A stretch of 64,000 nt of DNA from Spirosoma arboris. Lineage in GTDB: Bacteria > Bacteroidota > Bacteroidia > Cytophagales > Spirosomataceae. The position numbers were made by a program, and so were the translations under genes. The notes under the pieces are model-generated. The model saw only the letters and a program-made list of their open reading frames with translations, ran no database searches and was not told the origin of the DNA. Numbering within the stretch: the first letter of the stretch is position 1; each line of letters opens with the position of its first letter. The stretch covers positions 164,068 through 228,067 of the forward strand of contig NZ_WPIN01000013.1 of the NCBI RefSeq assembly GCF_009754945.1, read 5' to 3'. This document shows, in pieces, positions 45,717 through 55,413 of this stretch.

Positions 45717-48395
45717 TTATTCGCTGCGTAAGCTTTTGACCGGATTCACCAAGGCCGCTTTAATACTTTGAAAACTGACCGTCAACACCGCAATACCCAC
45801 GGCCACTAATCCCGCTAGCACAAAGACCCACCACTCAATAGTGATGCGATAGGCGAAGTCCTGTAACCATTGGTTCATGGCCCACCAGGCAATGGGGCTG
45901 GCCAGCCCAATTGCGACCAGAACTGGTTTCAGAAAACCTTTTGAGAGTAGTCCAACAATGTTAGTGACCGATGCGCCCAGCACTTTGCGAACGCCTATTT
46001 CTTTGGTGCGTTGCTCGGCCGTGAAGGCGGCCAGGCCAAACAGGCCCAGGCAGGAAATAAAGAGGGCAATAAGGGCAAATAGGTTGGCCAGCGTGCCCAT
46101 AACCGATTCCGTGCGGTAAGCCTGCTCAAACTCCTGGTCAACAAAGGAATAATCAAAGGGATAGCCGGGGTTGAAGTCCTGGCATACCTTCGCCAGGCTT
46201 GTCAGGGCTTCTTTGGTTTTTCCAGGCTCCGTGCGGACAAAAAGGTAGCGCGTAGATGTTGGAGCAAGTGGTATGATGGCTGGTACGGTAGGCGAATACA
46301 GGGAGGTCATGCTAAAGTTTTTGACGATACCCACTACCTGCCCTTGTTTCCCGTACACCTCTATCCGTTTGCCAAGCACGTCTTTGCCCATCATCCGGGC
46401 GGCTTCTTCATTCAGGATAAAGTTCAGCGAATCGGCTCCAAAGTCCCTGGTGAAATCGCGCCCGGCAGCCAGTTGCATGTGCATGGTTTTCACAAAATCG
46501 TAATTGCCGAATATGATGTAAAAGAGTTGTTTGTTATCGGCCGGTTTTCCACGCCATCCTACGGCAAGCGTATTGGTTGATTTACCCAGCGGGTTGTTGC
46601 CGGATGTGGTTACGCTTTCAATGCCGGGCTGCTTTCCTAATTCCTGCATCAAGGCCTCGGCATTGTCTTTCAGCGCCCCTTCCTGCGGCACATATAACAG
46701 GTTGGCACGATCCAGGCCCAAGTTAATGGTGCGGATATAAGTGAGCTGCTGGTACACCACGATAGTCGATACAATGAGCAGTATAGACAGCATGAACTGG
46801 AATACCACAAGCCCCTGGCGTATGGAAACCGTGCCCTGTTGCTTGCTAAGGCTCCCCTTCAGCACAATGACCGGCCTGAACGAAGAAAGGTAGAGGGCCG
46901 GGTAACTTCCCGATACGACGCCGACAATCAGAGAAGTGCCCATCATGCCCAGCAGGAAACCAGCATTCAAATTGTTTAAGGCAATTTTTTTGCCGGTAAG
47001 GTCATCGAAAAACGGCAGCAGGGCTACCATAAGCGCCAGCGCTAGCAGGAAGGCGATAAAGGCCATGGCCGTGGATTCAAGAATAAATTGAACGATGAGT
47101 GATACCCGTTGGGCACCCATTGTTTTACGCACGCCAATTTCACGGGCGCGTTGCGAGGAACGGGCCGTGGCCAGATTCATAAAGTTGATACAGGCGATCA
47201 CCAGCAAAAACACGCCAGCGGCTAAAAAGATGTTTACATAGTCGATGCGCCCGCCGGCAAGCTGCCCGTTTTTATAGGTGCCATGCAGATAAATATCCCC
47301 AAAACGCTGTAAAAAAAGCTGCGTACCTTCCCAGCCCGCCTTGGCCATAATATCGGCCACTTTTGCATTGAAAGCCGGTAAAGAAGCGTCTTTTTGCAGT
47401 TTGGCATAAATGGCGCAAGACATATACCCCCAGCTCCTGTATCTGTCTTCATCCTGCTGTATCCAGGCCGCTATAGGCAGTACCACATCAAACTGTAGAG
47501 TAGAGTTTTGGGGCACATCGCGTACAACGCCGGTTATGGTACATTGCCGGTTATGGTCAACCGTTATGGTTTTGCCAATAAGCGGTCTGCCCGCCCGCCA
47601 GTCGGCACCAAAAAGTCTGGCCGCAGTGCTGGCCGAAATAACCACATTTCCCGGACTTTGCAGGGCCGTTTGTGGGTTACCTTGTAGGAAAGGGAACGAG
47701 AAGATGCGAAAGAAACCCGGGCTTGCGTAACCGCCTTTCTCCCGGAAGTTGGTATTGCCGCTTGTGACAATAAACTGCTGGTCCAGCATCGATGCCGCTA
47801 CGTCTTCTACTTCCGGGTAACCCGTTTGCAGGGCTTCTGCCACCCGCTCCGGCAGGGATGTCCAGGTATCTATTTTTCCGTCTGTGGTAAAATTGCGCCA
47901 CACCTGGTATAGCTGGCCGCTGTCCTGATGAAAGCGGTCATAGCTGGTTTCATCGGCCACCCATACCATAATAAAAAGGCTACAGATTAGTCCCAGGGTT
48001 AACCCCGCTATATTTATGAGGGTATAGAACTTGTTTTTGGCTAAATGTCGCCAGGCAGTTTTAACGTAGTTTCGTATCATAACTGGATGTAAAAGAAAGG
48101 GTTGAGAGTAGTCATTAGACTGTTTAGTCGTAGGCTTGGTAAAGGGGCGAATCAACCGCAGGACCGCGAGTGCATATCGCCAGCGGGCTCTGGACAAACC
48201 GACTGTCTTCACCCAGTAGACGTACATTTCCAGCAAATCACCTTGCAGCTCATCTTCAAATCCAGGCGGGCTGAAGCGGCTCATTAACCACTCAGTCGGA
48301 ATGCCGCAGCACCAGCGGGGTGGCTTTGGGAAGCGTTCCTCCCCCTCAGTTAAGCTCCCCATAACTGTACTACTGAAGTTGGAATCTGATCCCAT
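45717..48395 (-). CDS. FtsX/MacB-like ABC permease with N-terminal prefix domain (second copy)
   Basis: An 892-residue paralogue of the neighbouring permease. The prefix is WLMSRFSPPGFEDELQGDLLEMY, TM1 is FYTLINIAGLTLGLICSLFIMVW, and the FtsX repeats are SSQRAREIGVRKTMGAQ and QRTKEIGVRKVLGAS. The upstream Met codons overlap the PadR gene; the Met at residue 12 (48362) is a plausible start and still overlaps the PadR end by 13 nt. PadR, this gene and the 43107 gene form an operon. Confidence 0.88.
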   Translation of the reverse strand: MGSDSNFSSTVMGSLTEGEERFPKPPRWCCGIPTEWLMSRFSPPGFEDELQGDLLEMYVYWVKTVGLSRARWRYALAVLRLIRPFTKPTTKQSNDYSQPFLLHPVMIRNYVKTAWRHLAKNKFYTLINIAGLTLGLICSLFIMVWVADETSYDRFHQDSGQLYQVWRNFTTDGKIDTWTSLPERVAEALQTGYPEVEDVAASMLDQQFIVTSGNTNFREKGGYASPGFFRIFSFPFLQGNPQTALQSPGNVVISASTAARLFGADWRAGRPLIGKTITVDHNRQCTITGVVRDVPQNSTLQFDVVLPIAAWIQQDEDRYRSWGYMSCAIYAKLQKDASLPAFNAKVADIMAKAGWEGTQLFLQRFGDIYLHGTYKNGQLAGGRIDYVNIFLAAGVFLLVIACINFMNLATARSSQRAREIGVRKTMGAQRVSLIVQFILESTAMAFIAFLLALALMVALLPFFDDLTGKKIALNNLNAGFLLGMMGTSLIVGVVSGSYPALYLSSFRPVIVLKGSLSKQQGTVSIRQGLVVFQFMLSILLIVSTIVVYQQLTYIRTINLGLDRANLLYVPQEGALKDNAEALMQELGKQPGIESVTTSGNNPLGKSTNTLAVGWRGKPADNKQLFYIIFGNYDFVKTMHMQLAAGRDFTRDFGADSLNFILNEEAARMMGKDVLGKRIEVYGKQGQVVGIVKNFSMTSLYSPTVPAIIPLAPTSTRYLFVRTEPGKTKEALTSLAKVCQDFNPGYPFDYSFVDQEFEQAYRTESVMGTLANLFALIALFISCLGLFGLAAFTAEQRTKEIGVRKVLGASVTNIVGLLSKGFLKPVLVAIGLASPIAWWAMNQWLQDFAYRITIEWWVFVLAGLVAVGIAVLTVSFQSIKAALVNPVKSLRSE

Positions 48396-48688
48396 AATTG
48401 GCTACGCACCTGCCGACACTCGAGCAAGGCCCGCTGCCCTGCCGCCGTGACGGTAAATAACCGTTTCTGGCGCCCACCCCGTTCGGCGGTGGCTCCTCCC
48501 ATCTGAGAGGAGACAAAGCCCTTCTCTGCCAGCCGTTGCAGGGTGGTGTGGACAGTGGGAAAGCTGATGCTTCGAGCCATCTGCTGATCAATGGTTTGGG
48601 TAATCAAGGCGCAATAAGCCTGTTCCTGCAGCGCGGCCACCGTCAACAGGACAACTTCTTCCAGTTCTCCTAAAAAAGCTCGTTTCAT
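48350..48688 (-). CDS. PadR-family transcriptional regulator
   Basis: A 112-residue winged-helix repressor (FLGELEEVVLLTVAALQ, SISFPTVHTTLQRLAEKGFVSSQMGG, RKQ-type wing GGRQKRLFTVTAAGQRAL). It is almost identical to the PadR at 51386. It overlaps the start of the permease gene it precedes, so the regulator and permease are translationally linked. It is expected to repress its own operon until an envelope or drug-like signal appears. Confidence 0.92.
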   Translation of the reverse strand: MKRAFLGELEEVVLLTVAALQEQAYCALITQTIDQQMARSISFPTVHTTLQRLAEKGFVSSQMGGATAERGGRQKRLFTVTAAGQRALLECRQVRSQLWDQIPTSVVQLWGA

Positions 48689-48758
48689 GGCGTAAATCGG
48701 TCAGATCAGTTCGGCCATCCAAGGGCTTTGTTATACTAATTCTACGTTAAATCAGATA

Positions 48759-51431
48759 CTACTCCTTCCTCAATGATTTCACCGGATTCGTCATCGCGGC
48801 TTTGATACTTTGGTAAATCACCGTTGTCCAGCAAATCAGGAGCGTGAGCAGACAGGCGGCAACGAATACCCAGACACCGATGTCGGTTTTGTAGGGAAAA
48901 TGTTGCAGCCACGTATACATCGAATACCAGGCAATCGGAATGGCGATCGGGAACGAGAACAGGACCAGTTTGGTGAAGTCTTTGGAAAGCAATACCACCA
49001 CACTCGACACGGAGGCTCCCAGCACTTTCCGAACGCCAATTTCTTTGACCCGCTGTTCGGTGGTGAAGGTGGCTAACCCAAATAACCCTAAGCAGGCAAT
49101 GAGGATAGTTAGGGCCGAAAAAGCCGTAAACACCCGACTGCGAATTTCGTCAGCTTCGTAAGCCAATTCAAAATCCTGGTCCAGGAAACGATACTCAAAC
49201 AGCCGATCGGGATATGTCTCCCGCCATTGCTGCCCAATGAACGCGATCGTTTTCTCCATATCTCTGGGCCGTATCTTAATGTGAATGACCTTATTAGCTG
49301 GGCGATATAGGATGATCATTGGCTCGATAAGGCTGTAAAGCGACTGCTGATGAAAGTCTTTGACAACACCGATTACCTGGGCCACTGGCTGTGCTGGCTG
49401 ATCTGGCTGGGGAAGACTACCAAGGATAACTTTCTTGCCCAACGGTTCTTTCCAGCCCATCCGCTGCACAGTCGCCTGATTCACAATGACGGAGTTGAGC
49501 GTATCCGCTGGAATTTTTTCGGAGAAATCCCGGCCAGCCACCAGCCTCATCCCCATCGTTTTCAGATAATCATAGTCGACGCGCATCGGCCTGAATCCCA
49601 TCTCCTTTAAACCTGTATTGGACTCTACGGTGAACAGGGTGCGATCGCCAATATGGCTGGTTGGGGCTGAAGCGGAGGCTACGTCGAGAATATTTGGGTT
49701 CGTGAGCAGCGTATTTCTCAGCGAATTAAATTGCTGGCGGGGCTGTCGTCCCCGATAATCAATGGTCAAGACCTGCTCCTGGTCGTATCCTAAGTCATGA
49801 TTACGCATGAAGTTAAGCTGCTTATACACAATCCAGGTGCAGATGAGCATCGTTAACGAGATGGCAAACTGAGCGACAACCAGCGATTTACGGAAGAAAC
49901 TGCCCCCCTTTGCATTAAACGCCCCTTTAAGAACGGTAGCTGGTTCGAAAGCGGACAGGTAAAAAGCAGGATAACTACCACTGATGAATCCCGTGAATCC
50001 GACAATACCCAGCGCAATCAGTACGTATTGCGGACGGAGCAATTCGCGAAACTGGATTTCTTTTCCTGAAACGGAATTGAAGAAAGGCAACAAAATCATC
50101 ACCAGAAACAGACTGACGGATAAAGCCAGCACTGTCATTAGCACTGATTCGGTCAGGAACTGCGCCATCAACCGACTTCGAGCCGAACCCATCACTTTTC
50201 GAAGGCCAACTTCCTTCGCTCGTTTAGCTGACCGGGCAGTGGCTAAGTTCATGTAATTGATACTGGCCAGCAGCAACATAAAAAATGCCACCGCACTGAA
50301 GGTGTACACATAGCCAATATTTCCGTTCGATTCGCCTTCGAGATTAGAGTATAAGTGAATGCTGGTTAGTGGTTGTAGTTCGTAGGAGATTTTGATGCCC
50401 ATTCGCTTGAAAATCGGCCCCATGTATTTATCGTACACTTCCGGAAACTTGCTTTCCAGAATTTTGGTATCGAAGTTTTCGGGCAAGACCAGATAGCTAT
50501 AAATGTAAATGCCGTCCCATTCCGAAGCCCTCCGTTCTTTAGACCCTAACGACAACAGTCCATTGAAGGTAAAGTGGGAGTTCTTCGGAATGTCTTCCAG
50601 CACACCCGTCACTTTGTAAAACGTGGTATCATTCGTTTGAAGCGACTGACCCAGCGCGCTGCCCGAACCGAAGAATTTCTGGGCGGCCTTCTGGGTCAAC
50701 ACTACGCTACCGGGTTGGGCCAGCGCTGTTTTAGGATCACCTTCGACAAACTTGTAGCTAAATACGTCGAACACGGTGGAATCGGCGGCATAGATATGGT
50801 CTTCATAAAATCGTTTCTCGCCTTGCCGGAACATAACCTGGCCGTAAGGAAAGAACCGCACATAATTTTTGACAAAGGGGTAATCCTGCTTGAGCGTTTT
50901 GACCAAAGGCGGTTGCGTACTTCTCATGCGGTGGTCTTTGTCGGGCTCGGTAATGTGAGAGACGATGCGGTAAATCTGGGAAGCCTTGGCCTGATAGCGG
51001 TCGTAGCTGAGTTCATCAGTCACGTACAGGAGCAAGAGCATCCCGCAGGTAACCCCAATGGTGAGCCCCAAAATGTTAATCAGGCTATAGAATTTGTCCT
51101 TCCACAGATTTCGACAGGCGATCTTGAGATAGTTGAGAAGCATGTCAGGATGTAAGGTTGAGGGTTGAGAATAATCATTGGGTCGGCTGGTCATAAACCG
51201 GGCGAAGGGGCGAATCATCCGCAGGACAGCCAGCACATATCGCCAGCGAGCTCTGGCCAAACCGACGGTCTTCACCCAGTAGGCGTACATCTCCAGCAGA
51301 TCACCTTGCAGTTCATCTTCTAATCCGGGCGGGCTGAAGTGGTTTAGTAGCCACTCCGCCCAGCGGGGTGGACCCTTCCCTTTGGTTAAGCGCTCCATAG
51401 CTGTAACACTTGGGTTGGAATCTGTTTCCAT
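48759..51431 (-). CDS. FtsX/MacB-like ABC permease with N-terminal prefix domain (third copy)
   Basis: An 890-residue member of the same family: prefix WLLNHFSPPGLEDELQGDLLEMYAYW, TM1 FYSLINILGLTIGVTCGMLLLLY, FtsX blocks ARSAKRAKEVGLRKVMGSA and QRVKEIGVRKVLGAS. The start again overlaps the stop region of an upstream PadR gene. With the two copies downstream this makes a three-permease, two-regulator array formed by tandem duplication. Confidence 0.88.
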   Translation of the reverse strand: METDSNPSVTAMERLTKGKGPPRWAEWLLNHFSPPGLEDELQGDLLEMYAYWVKTVGLARARWRYVLAVLRMIRPFARFMTSRPNDYSQPSTLHPDMLLNYLKIACRNLWKDKFYSLINILGLTIGVTCGMLLLLYVTDELSYDRYQAKASQIYRIVSHITEPDKDHRMRSTQPPLVKTLKQDYPFVKNYVRFFPYGQVMFRQGEKRFYEDHIYAADSTVFDVFSYKFVEGDPKTALAQPGSVVLTQKAAQKFFGSGSALGQSLQTNDTTFYKVTGVLEDIPKNSHFTFNGLLSLGSKERRASEWDGIYIYSYLVLPENFDTKILESKFPEVYDKYMGPIFKRMGIKISYELQPLTSIHLYSNLEGESNGNIGYVYTFSAVAFFMLLLASINYMNLATARSAKRAKEVGLRKVMGSARSRLMAQFLTESVLMTVLALSVSLFLVMILLPFFNSVSGKEIQFRELLRPQYVLIALGIVGFTGFISGSYPAFYLSAFEPATVLKGAFNAKGGSFFRKSLVVAQFAISLTMLICTWIVYKQLNFMRNHDLGYDQEQVLTIDYRGRQPRQQFNSLRNTLLTNPNILDVASASAPTSHIGDRTLFTVESNTGLKEMGFRPMRVDYDYLKTMGMRLVAGRDFSEKIPADTLNSVIVNQATVQRMGWKEPLGKKVILGSLPQPDQPAQPVAQVIGVVKDFHQQSLYSLIEPMIILYRPANKVIHIKIRPRDMEKTIAFIGQQWRETYPDRLFEYRFLDQDFELAYEADEIRSRVFTAFSALTILIACLGLFGLATFTTEQRVKEIGVRKVLGASVSSVVVLLSKDFTKLVLFSFPIAIPIAWYSMYTWLQHFPYKTDIGVWVFVAACLLTLLICWTTVIYQSIKAAMTNPVKSLRKE

Positions 51432-51724
51432 AATTCGCTACGCATTTGCCGACACTCAATCAGGGCCCGCTGACCAGCTGCTGTAATGGTAAACAGGCGT
51501 TTCTGACGACCTCCCCGCTCGGGGGTGGCTCCGCCCATATGGGAAGAGACAAAACCCTTTTCCGCTAACCGTTGTAAAGTGGTGTGCACCGTGGGAAAGC
51601 TAATGCTACGGGCCATTTGCTGATCAATGGTTTGGGTAATGGCGGCACAATAGGCCGACTCTTGCAGGGCGGCTACTGTCAGGAGGACGACTTCTTCTAA
51701 CTCTCCTAAAAAGGCTCGTTTCAT
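51386..51724 (-). CDS. PadR-family transcriptional regulator (second copy)
   Basis: 112 residues, same length and nearly the same sequence as the PadR at 48350; most differences are conservative (for example QESAYCAAITQ for QEQAYCALITQ). It overlaps the permease at 48759 and is the first gene of the array. Nothing is recognised from 51725 to about 51985. Confidence 0.92.
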   Translation of the reverse strand: MKRAFLGELEEVVLLTVAALQESAYCAAITQTIDQQMARSISFPTVHTTLQRLAEKGFVSSHMGGATPERGGRQKRLFTITAAGQRALIECRQMRSELWKQIPTQVLQLWSA

Positions 51725-51989
51725 AGCAGAAAGTGGTTAACAGGCTCCGGCACGGTCGGCAATGCTCGGGGCTTCTGGTCCGATTACCAGCCTGGCCATC
51801 ACAGCCTGTATTAATATAGACTTTGTCGTACAAATAGAGGGCCAAACTTTTCTAATTAGGCCTGTCGGCACGACAAGCCCTATTTTATGGACTCATCTGG
51901 TGAAGGTTTGTCCTAAAATGGACAACTTAAGTCCAAAAATGGACAGACCATTCACTGGAGGGTTTAAGAGGTCGCTTTAGTTACAGACT

Positions 51990-52312
51990 GAATTTGTCAC
52001 ATTTGTAAAATACGCCTACCGCGTCGGCGGCCCGATCAAATTGTGCAGGGCTTCGGTAGCCGAGCGACGACTGGGGCGATGCTTTCACTCCCGATTAGAA
52101 TAAACCTCAATGTAGTCGAAGATTTTAAGATTCCGCGCGGCTTCGGCCTTTAGATTTACTCCGTTGCACGATTCTAAGATTCGACCCTGTAACTTAATGC
52201 CATTCATAGCTAGTGAAAACCAACTCCGACAGGAACACCTTAAGGCTTCGGCAAGGTAAGACCTATGGACGGATTCAGGGACCTGTCGGAACATCTTAGA
52301 CGCTAACTTCAA
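51990..52312 (-). pseudogene. IS3-family transposase C-terminal remnant (element D)
   Basis: The - strand retains EAARNLKIFDYIEVYSNRE and, in another frame, SLGYRSPAQFE followed by a stop, the usual C-terminus of IS3-group orfB. A frame break at 52088 separates the two. An HP16 at 52020-52035 lies inside the last codons; removing it restores Ala-Gln-Phe-Glu-stop. Upstream catalytic parts are missing. The remnant ends at another HP16-like element at 52313 where IS110 sequence begins. Confidence 0.7.
52020..52035 (-). repeat. HP16 element 5 (in IS3 remnant D)
   Basis: TCGG-GCCG-CCGA-CGCG on the - strand; stem TCGG/CCGA is a fourth covarying pair. Flanks are TTTGA | GTAGG. Deleting it restores the terminal Glu-stop. 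Sense to the gene. Confidence 0.88.
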
Positions 52313-52328
52313 CCGGGTCGCCGGTGCG
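52313..52328 (+). repeat. HP16 element 6 (junction of IS3 remnant and IS110 remnant)
   Basis: CCGG-GTCG-CCGG-TGCG, flanked by TTCAA | ATAGA. The host frame cannot be reconstructed here. Its place at the start of the upstream non-coding part of the second IS110 parallels the junction at 10084. Confidence 0.75.
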
Positions 52329-52428
52329 ATAGAAATGCGGGCTAACGACCCATTAGAAAGCGGGGCGCCCCGTGGCGTATTGAGGAGTCTAAACGTTGGT
52401 CAACCCTGTTTTTTTACCCTGTACAACT

Positions 52429-53367
52429 ATGCAGTTTACTTATTTTTTTGGAGTGGATGTCTCCAAAGCTACCCTCGACTTTGCGGTTGCCAAAGGAAAT
52501 CAAATCTTGTTTCATCAACAGGTAGCTAATGATAAGAAAGGTATCACGCAGTTTATCAAAGACTTACGTCAGCAAACAAAAACAAGCCTAGGCCAATGCT
52601 TATTCTGTATGGAATTTACGGGTATCTATAATAACCCCTTGCTGAAAGCACTTCACCAGCAGTCTGCCAATATCTGGGTGGAGCGAGCCGCTCATATTCA
52701 AGAAAGTATAGGGCTCACACGAGTTAAGACCGATCAAGTGGATGCCAAACGCATTGCCCTTTTTGCTTATAAAAATCGCGACGAAGCTCGCTTATGGACA
52801 CCACCCCGCGCCGTTATTGCTCAACTAGACCGATTGACGGCGCAACGTGCCCGACTGGTCAAAGTTATTAAAATATTACAGACCCCCTTGACCCGACTGA
52901 AAAGCCCATACGGCATTCTGGAAGAAGAACATACTCGCCGATTGATTTCTACTTATCTCCAGGCCGCACCGATGGACATTTATGACATTGGTGGAGGAAC
53001 TGGCCCTTATTCAGCCTGGCTTGCCGAGGCCGGTCATCACGTTTATTTTTCAGACATTGTCCCCCATCACGTCGAACTCTTTAAAAGCCGGTATGGATCA
53101 TCGAAACCTGGTATTTCGATCGGCGTGGAAGATGCCCGGCAGCTCAGTTATGAAGACAATGTAGCCGACCTGATTCTGCTAAATGGCCCACTGTATCATT
53201 TGATTGACAGACAGGATCGGCTTCGGGTATTGACTGAAGCGAAACGGATCCTAAAGGATACAGGGCTTCTGTTAGGCTTCTCTATATCCAGATTTGCCGG
53301 ATTAATTTATGCCCTGTCCTCAGGAGAAGTTTTTAACAATGACTATTTTGAGATGGAAGCTGTTTAA
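52429..53367 (+). pseudogene. Truncated IS110 recombinase fused in frame to a SAM-methyltransferase fragment
   Basis: The first ~160 residues from ATG 52429 are an IS110 N-terminal DEDD domain (FFGVDVSKATLDFAV, CMEFTGIYNNP, TDQVDAKRIALFAYKNRD). After ILQTPLTR the sequence changes to a class I methyltransferase beginning without its own start: MDIYDIGGGTGPYSAWLAEAGH (motif I), then VEDARQLSYEDNVADLILLNGPLYHL and RVLTEAKRILKDTGLLLGFS. The frame closes in the terminal repeat of the next IS. The transposase_20 half and the methyltransferase ends are missing. Both parents are broken, though a chimeric ~313-residue protein could be made. Confidence 0.8.
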
Positions 53368-54284
53368 ACTTTAGTCAAAATCCCCAAAACCATGTGAATT
53401 TTGAAGTGCCAACTTTAAATACACACAGTAATGGGGATCATGGACAAAGCTATGATTGAAACCTGGATTTTGCCCCATCTTACCATCGGAACGCGCAGAT
53501 TTGATACCACTGTACCGCTCACCGAAATTGTAAGATGCATTTTTCATCGGCTCAAGACGGGTTGCCAATGGCGCGAATTACCCACTAAAGAATTCTTTAC
53601 CGACAAGGTTTTGCACTGGAATTCGGTCTTTTATTACTACAATAAATGGAGTAAAGCCAACTGCTGGCGTACAATCTGGGTTAACCTTCTCACTAAAAAT
53701 CGGACGTATCTGGATATGTCGAGCGTAGAGTTTGATGGTAGCCACACGCCAGCTAAAAATGGGGGCGATGGCGTAGGATACCAAGGGCGAAAAGCCTGCA
53801 ACACAACGAACGCACTTTTTATAGCAGATAATCAAGGGGTTATGTTAGCCATGTCCACGCCCCAGGAAGGTCAGCATCATGACCTGTTTCAGATCCAGAT
53901 CTTGTTTGACGAAATCTGTCAACTCCTCAAAGAGGCAGGTCTGGATTTAAAGGGATTGTTTCTCAACGCAGACGCGGGTTTTGACTCGGCGGAGTTTGTC
54001 GCAGCTTGTGAAAAAGAGCAGATTATTGCCAACGTGAAAGACAATCCTAGAAATTCAGCTACCTCCCAACAACCGGTTTACGAACAGGGTACCCATATTT
54101 TTGATGCCCAGCTTTACCAGGATCGTTCCGTGATTGAACTTGCCAACGCCTGGATAGACGGCTTCAAGGCGCTCTTAGTGCGGTTTGAGTTTTCGGTCAG
54201 AAACTGGATGAGTTTACATTTTATCGCCTTCTCGGTCATTTTCTTACGGAAAGTCAATCGAAAAAGAAAAGTTTAAACAGCTTC
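53356..54284 (+). mobile_element. IS5-family element
   Basis: Perfect 17-bp inverted repeats GAAGCTGTTTAAACTTT (53356-53372) and its complement (54268-54284) bracket one transposase gene. It ended the methyltransferase frame. Some outer bases of the repeat may be flanking DNA rather than IS terminus. Confidence 0.8.
53431..54276 (+). CDS. IS5-family DDE transposase
   Basis: A 281-residue intact transposase. The N-terminal DUF4096-like region (VPLTEIVRCIFHRLKTGCQWRELP) is followed by the DDE core with VEFDGSHTPAKNGGDGVGYQGRK (first Asp), FLNADAGFDSAEFVAACE (second Asp) and RSVIELANAWIDGFKALLVRFE (Glu). The 3' end of the gene runs into the right inverted repeat. It contains no HP16, in contrast to the IS3 and IS256 copies. 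Confidence 0.88.
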   Translation: MGIMDKAMIETWILPHLTIGTRRFDTTVPLTEIVRCIFHRLKTGCQWRELPTKEFFTDKVLHWNSVFYYYNKWSKANCWRTIWVNLLTKNRTYLDMSSVEFDGSHTPAKNGGDGVGYQGRKACNTTNALFIADNQGVMLAMSTPQEGQHHDLFQIQILFDEICQLLKEAGLDLKGLFLNADAGFDSAEFVAACEKEQIIANVKDNPRNSATSQQPVYEQGTHIFDAQLYQDRSVIELANAWIDGFKALLVRFEFSVRNWMSLHFIAFSVIFLRKVNRKRKV

Positions 54285-54319
54285 CTGGTTAGCTTAGTGA
54301 ACTATTCTTTTTAAATTGT

Positions 54320-55102
54320 ATGAAAAAAATCGTCTCTGTACTCACACTGCTCCTGTCCATTCACTTCACACAAGCCCAGGATTTCAGCAACTACAGAAAA
54401 GAAGTCTTTATTCAGGGGGCGGATACCTTGCGCTACCGAATGTTATATCCTGAAAACTATAAAAAAAGAAAGCGCTACCCCCTAGTCGTTTTCCTGCATG
54501 GGGCGGGGGAAAGGGGGAATGATAATGAACATCAGTTGGATCTGGGGGCCTCTCTATTTTTAAGCGATTCTGTGCGTCACCAATTTCCAGCTTTTGTTAT
54601 TTTTCCCCAATGCCCCACCGATAGTACTTGGAACAAGTTCATCACTAAATCCGATACCACGGAGGCCTACAACCGTACCTTAAATAGCGTAGGGCTTACC
54701 ACCTCCGAGCGGTTGGTCAAACAGTTGATGGATAGTTTAGTCGACCATAAACTAGCCGATAAGAAACGGATGTATATTGGTGGCCTCTCGCTGGGCGGTT
54801 TCGGCACCTACGATTTAGTCATTCATTATCCGGATTATTTTGCGGCCGCCTTTTCCATCTGCGGCCAAGCCAATGTAAACTTATATACCAAAAAAGCAGG
54901 CCATGTCCCTCTTTGGATCTTTCACGGAGCGATCGATAATGTAATTCCTGTACAACCCAACCGGGATTTGTATCAATCCTTACAAAAGAAGGGTGCTAAG
55001 CAGGTGAAGTATACGGAATATGCAGGCGTCATGCATAACAGTTGGATCAACGCGTTTGTTGAGCCAAGTCTACTTCCTTGGCTATTTTCGTTTAAAAAGT
55101 AG
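54320..55102 (+). CDS. Secreted alpha/beta-hydrolase esterase (tandem copy 1)
   Basis: 260 residues with signal peptide (IVSVLTLLLSIHFTQAQ). YPLVVFLHGAGERGNDN forms the oxyanion region, YIGGLSLGGFGTYDL the nucleophile elbow (Gly-x-Ser-x-Gly-Gly), HGAIDNVIPV the Asp, and VMHNSW the His. It resembles feruloyl/PHB-depolymerase-type or dienelactone-like esterases. Substrate is not identified. It is one of two tandem paralogues whose similarity extends into the 3' non-coding DNA. Confidence 0.82.
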   Translation: MKKIVSVLTLLLSIHFTQAQDFSNYRKEVFIQGADTLRYRMLYPENYKKRKRYPLVVFLHGAGERGNDNEHQLDLGASLFLSDSVRHQFPAFVIFPQCPTDSTWNKFITKSDTTEAYNRTLNSVGLTTSERLVKQLMDSLVDHKLADKKRMYIGGLSLGGFGTYDLVIHYPDYFAAAFSICGQANVNLYTKKAGHVPLWIFHGAIDNVIPVQPNRDLYQSLQKKGAKQVKYTEYAGVMHNSWINAFVEPSLLPWLFSFKK

Positions 55103-55413
55103 CGTAGGTCGTTGGGCGGCCTAGTATATTTTTAGGAATCGATGGCTAGGATCGCTTAGCTATTTCGTTCCTATGCTTTTATAAACGAAGCCGCTGAATT
55201 AGGATAATCTCAAAATACCCTCATATTGAGTTACTATAATTTTTAGACAACGATTGGTCTGGTCAATAATTATGTGCCACTCATATGCCGTAGCAAGGCA
55301 ATCGTCAATCTTATTTTGAAAAATCTTTGGAGGCCCTAGCTTTGCGGAAAACGTTAACTGCGTCCTGTTATGCGCATCTACTCCGTTTAAAAACGTATTT
55401 CTAAATAGTTCAA
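55103..55413. other. Intergenic region between duplicated esterases
   Basis: 311 bp without a gene. The first ~85 bp resemble the sequence after the second esterase (56203-56290, both with TTGGGCGG and GATCGCTT-GGCTATTT-like strings), showing that the duplicated unit includes 3' flanking DNA. Confidence 0.6.

Noticed and set aside
52355..52376. GGGGCGCCCC palindrome upstream of the second IS110 resembling the CGGG/CCCG form of HP16.
   Set aside because: Spacing and tail (TGGCG) do not fit the 16-nt plan. It may be part of the IS110 guide-RNA region instead.
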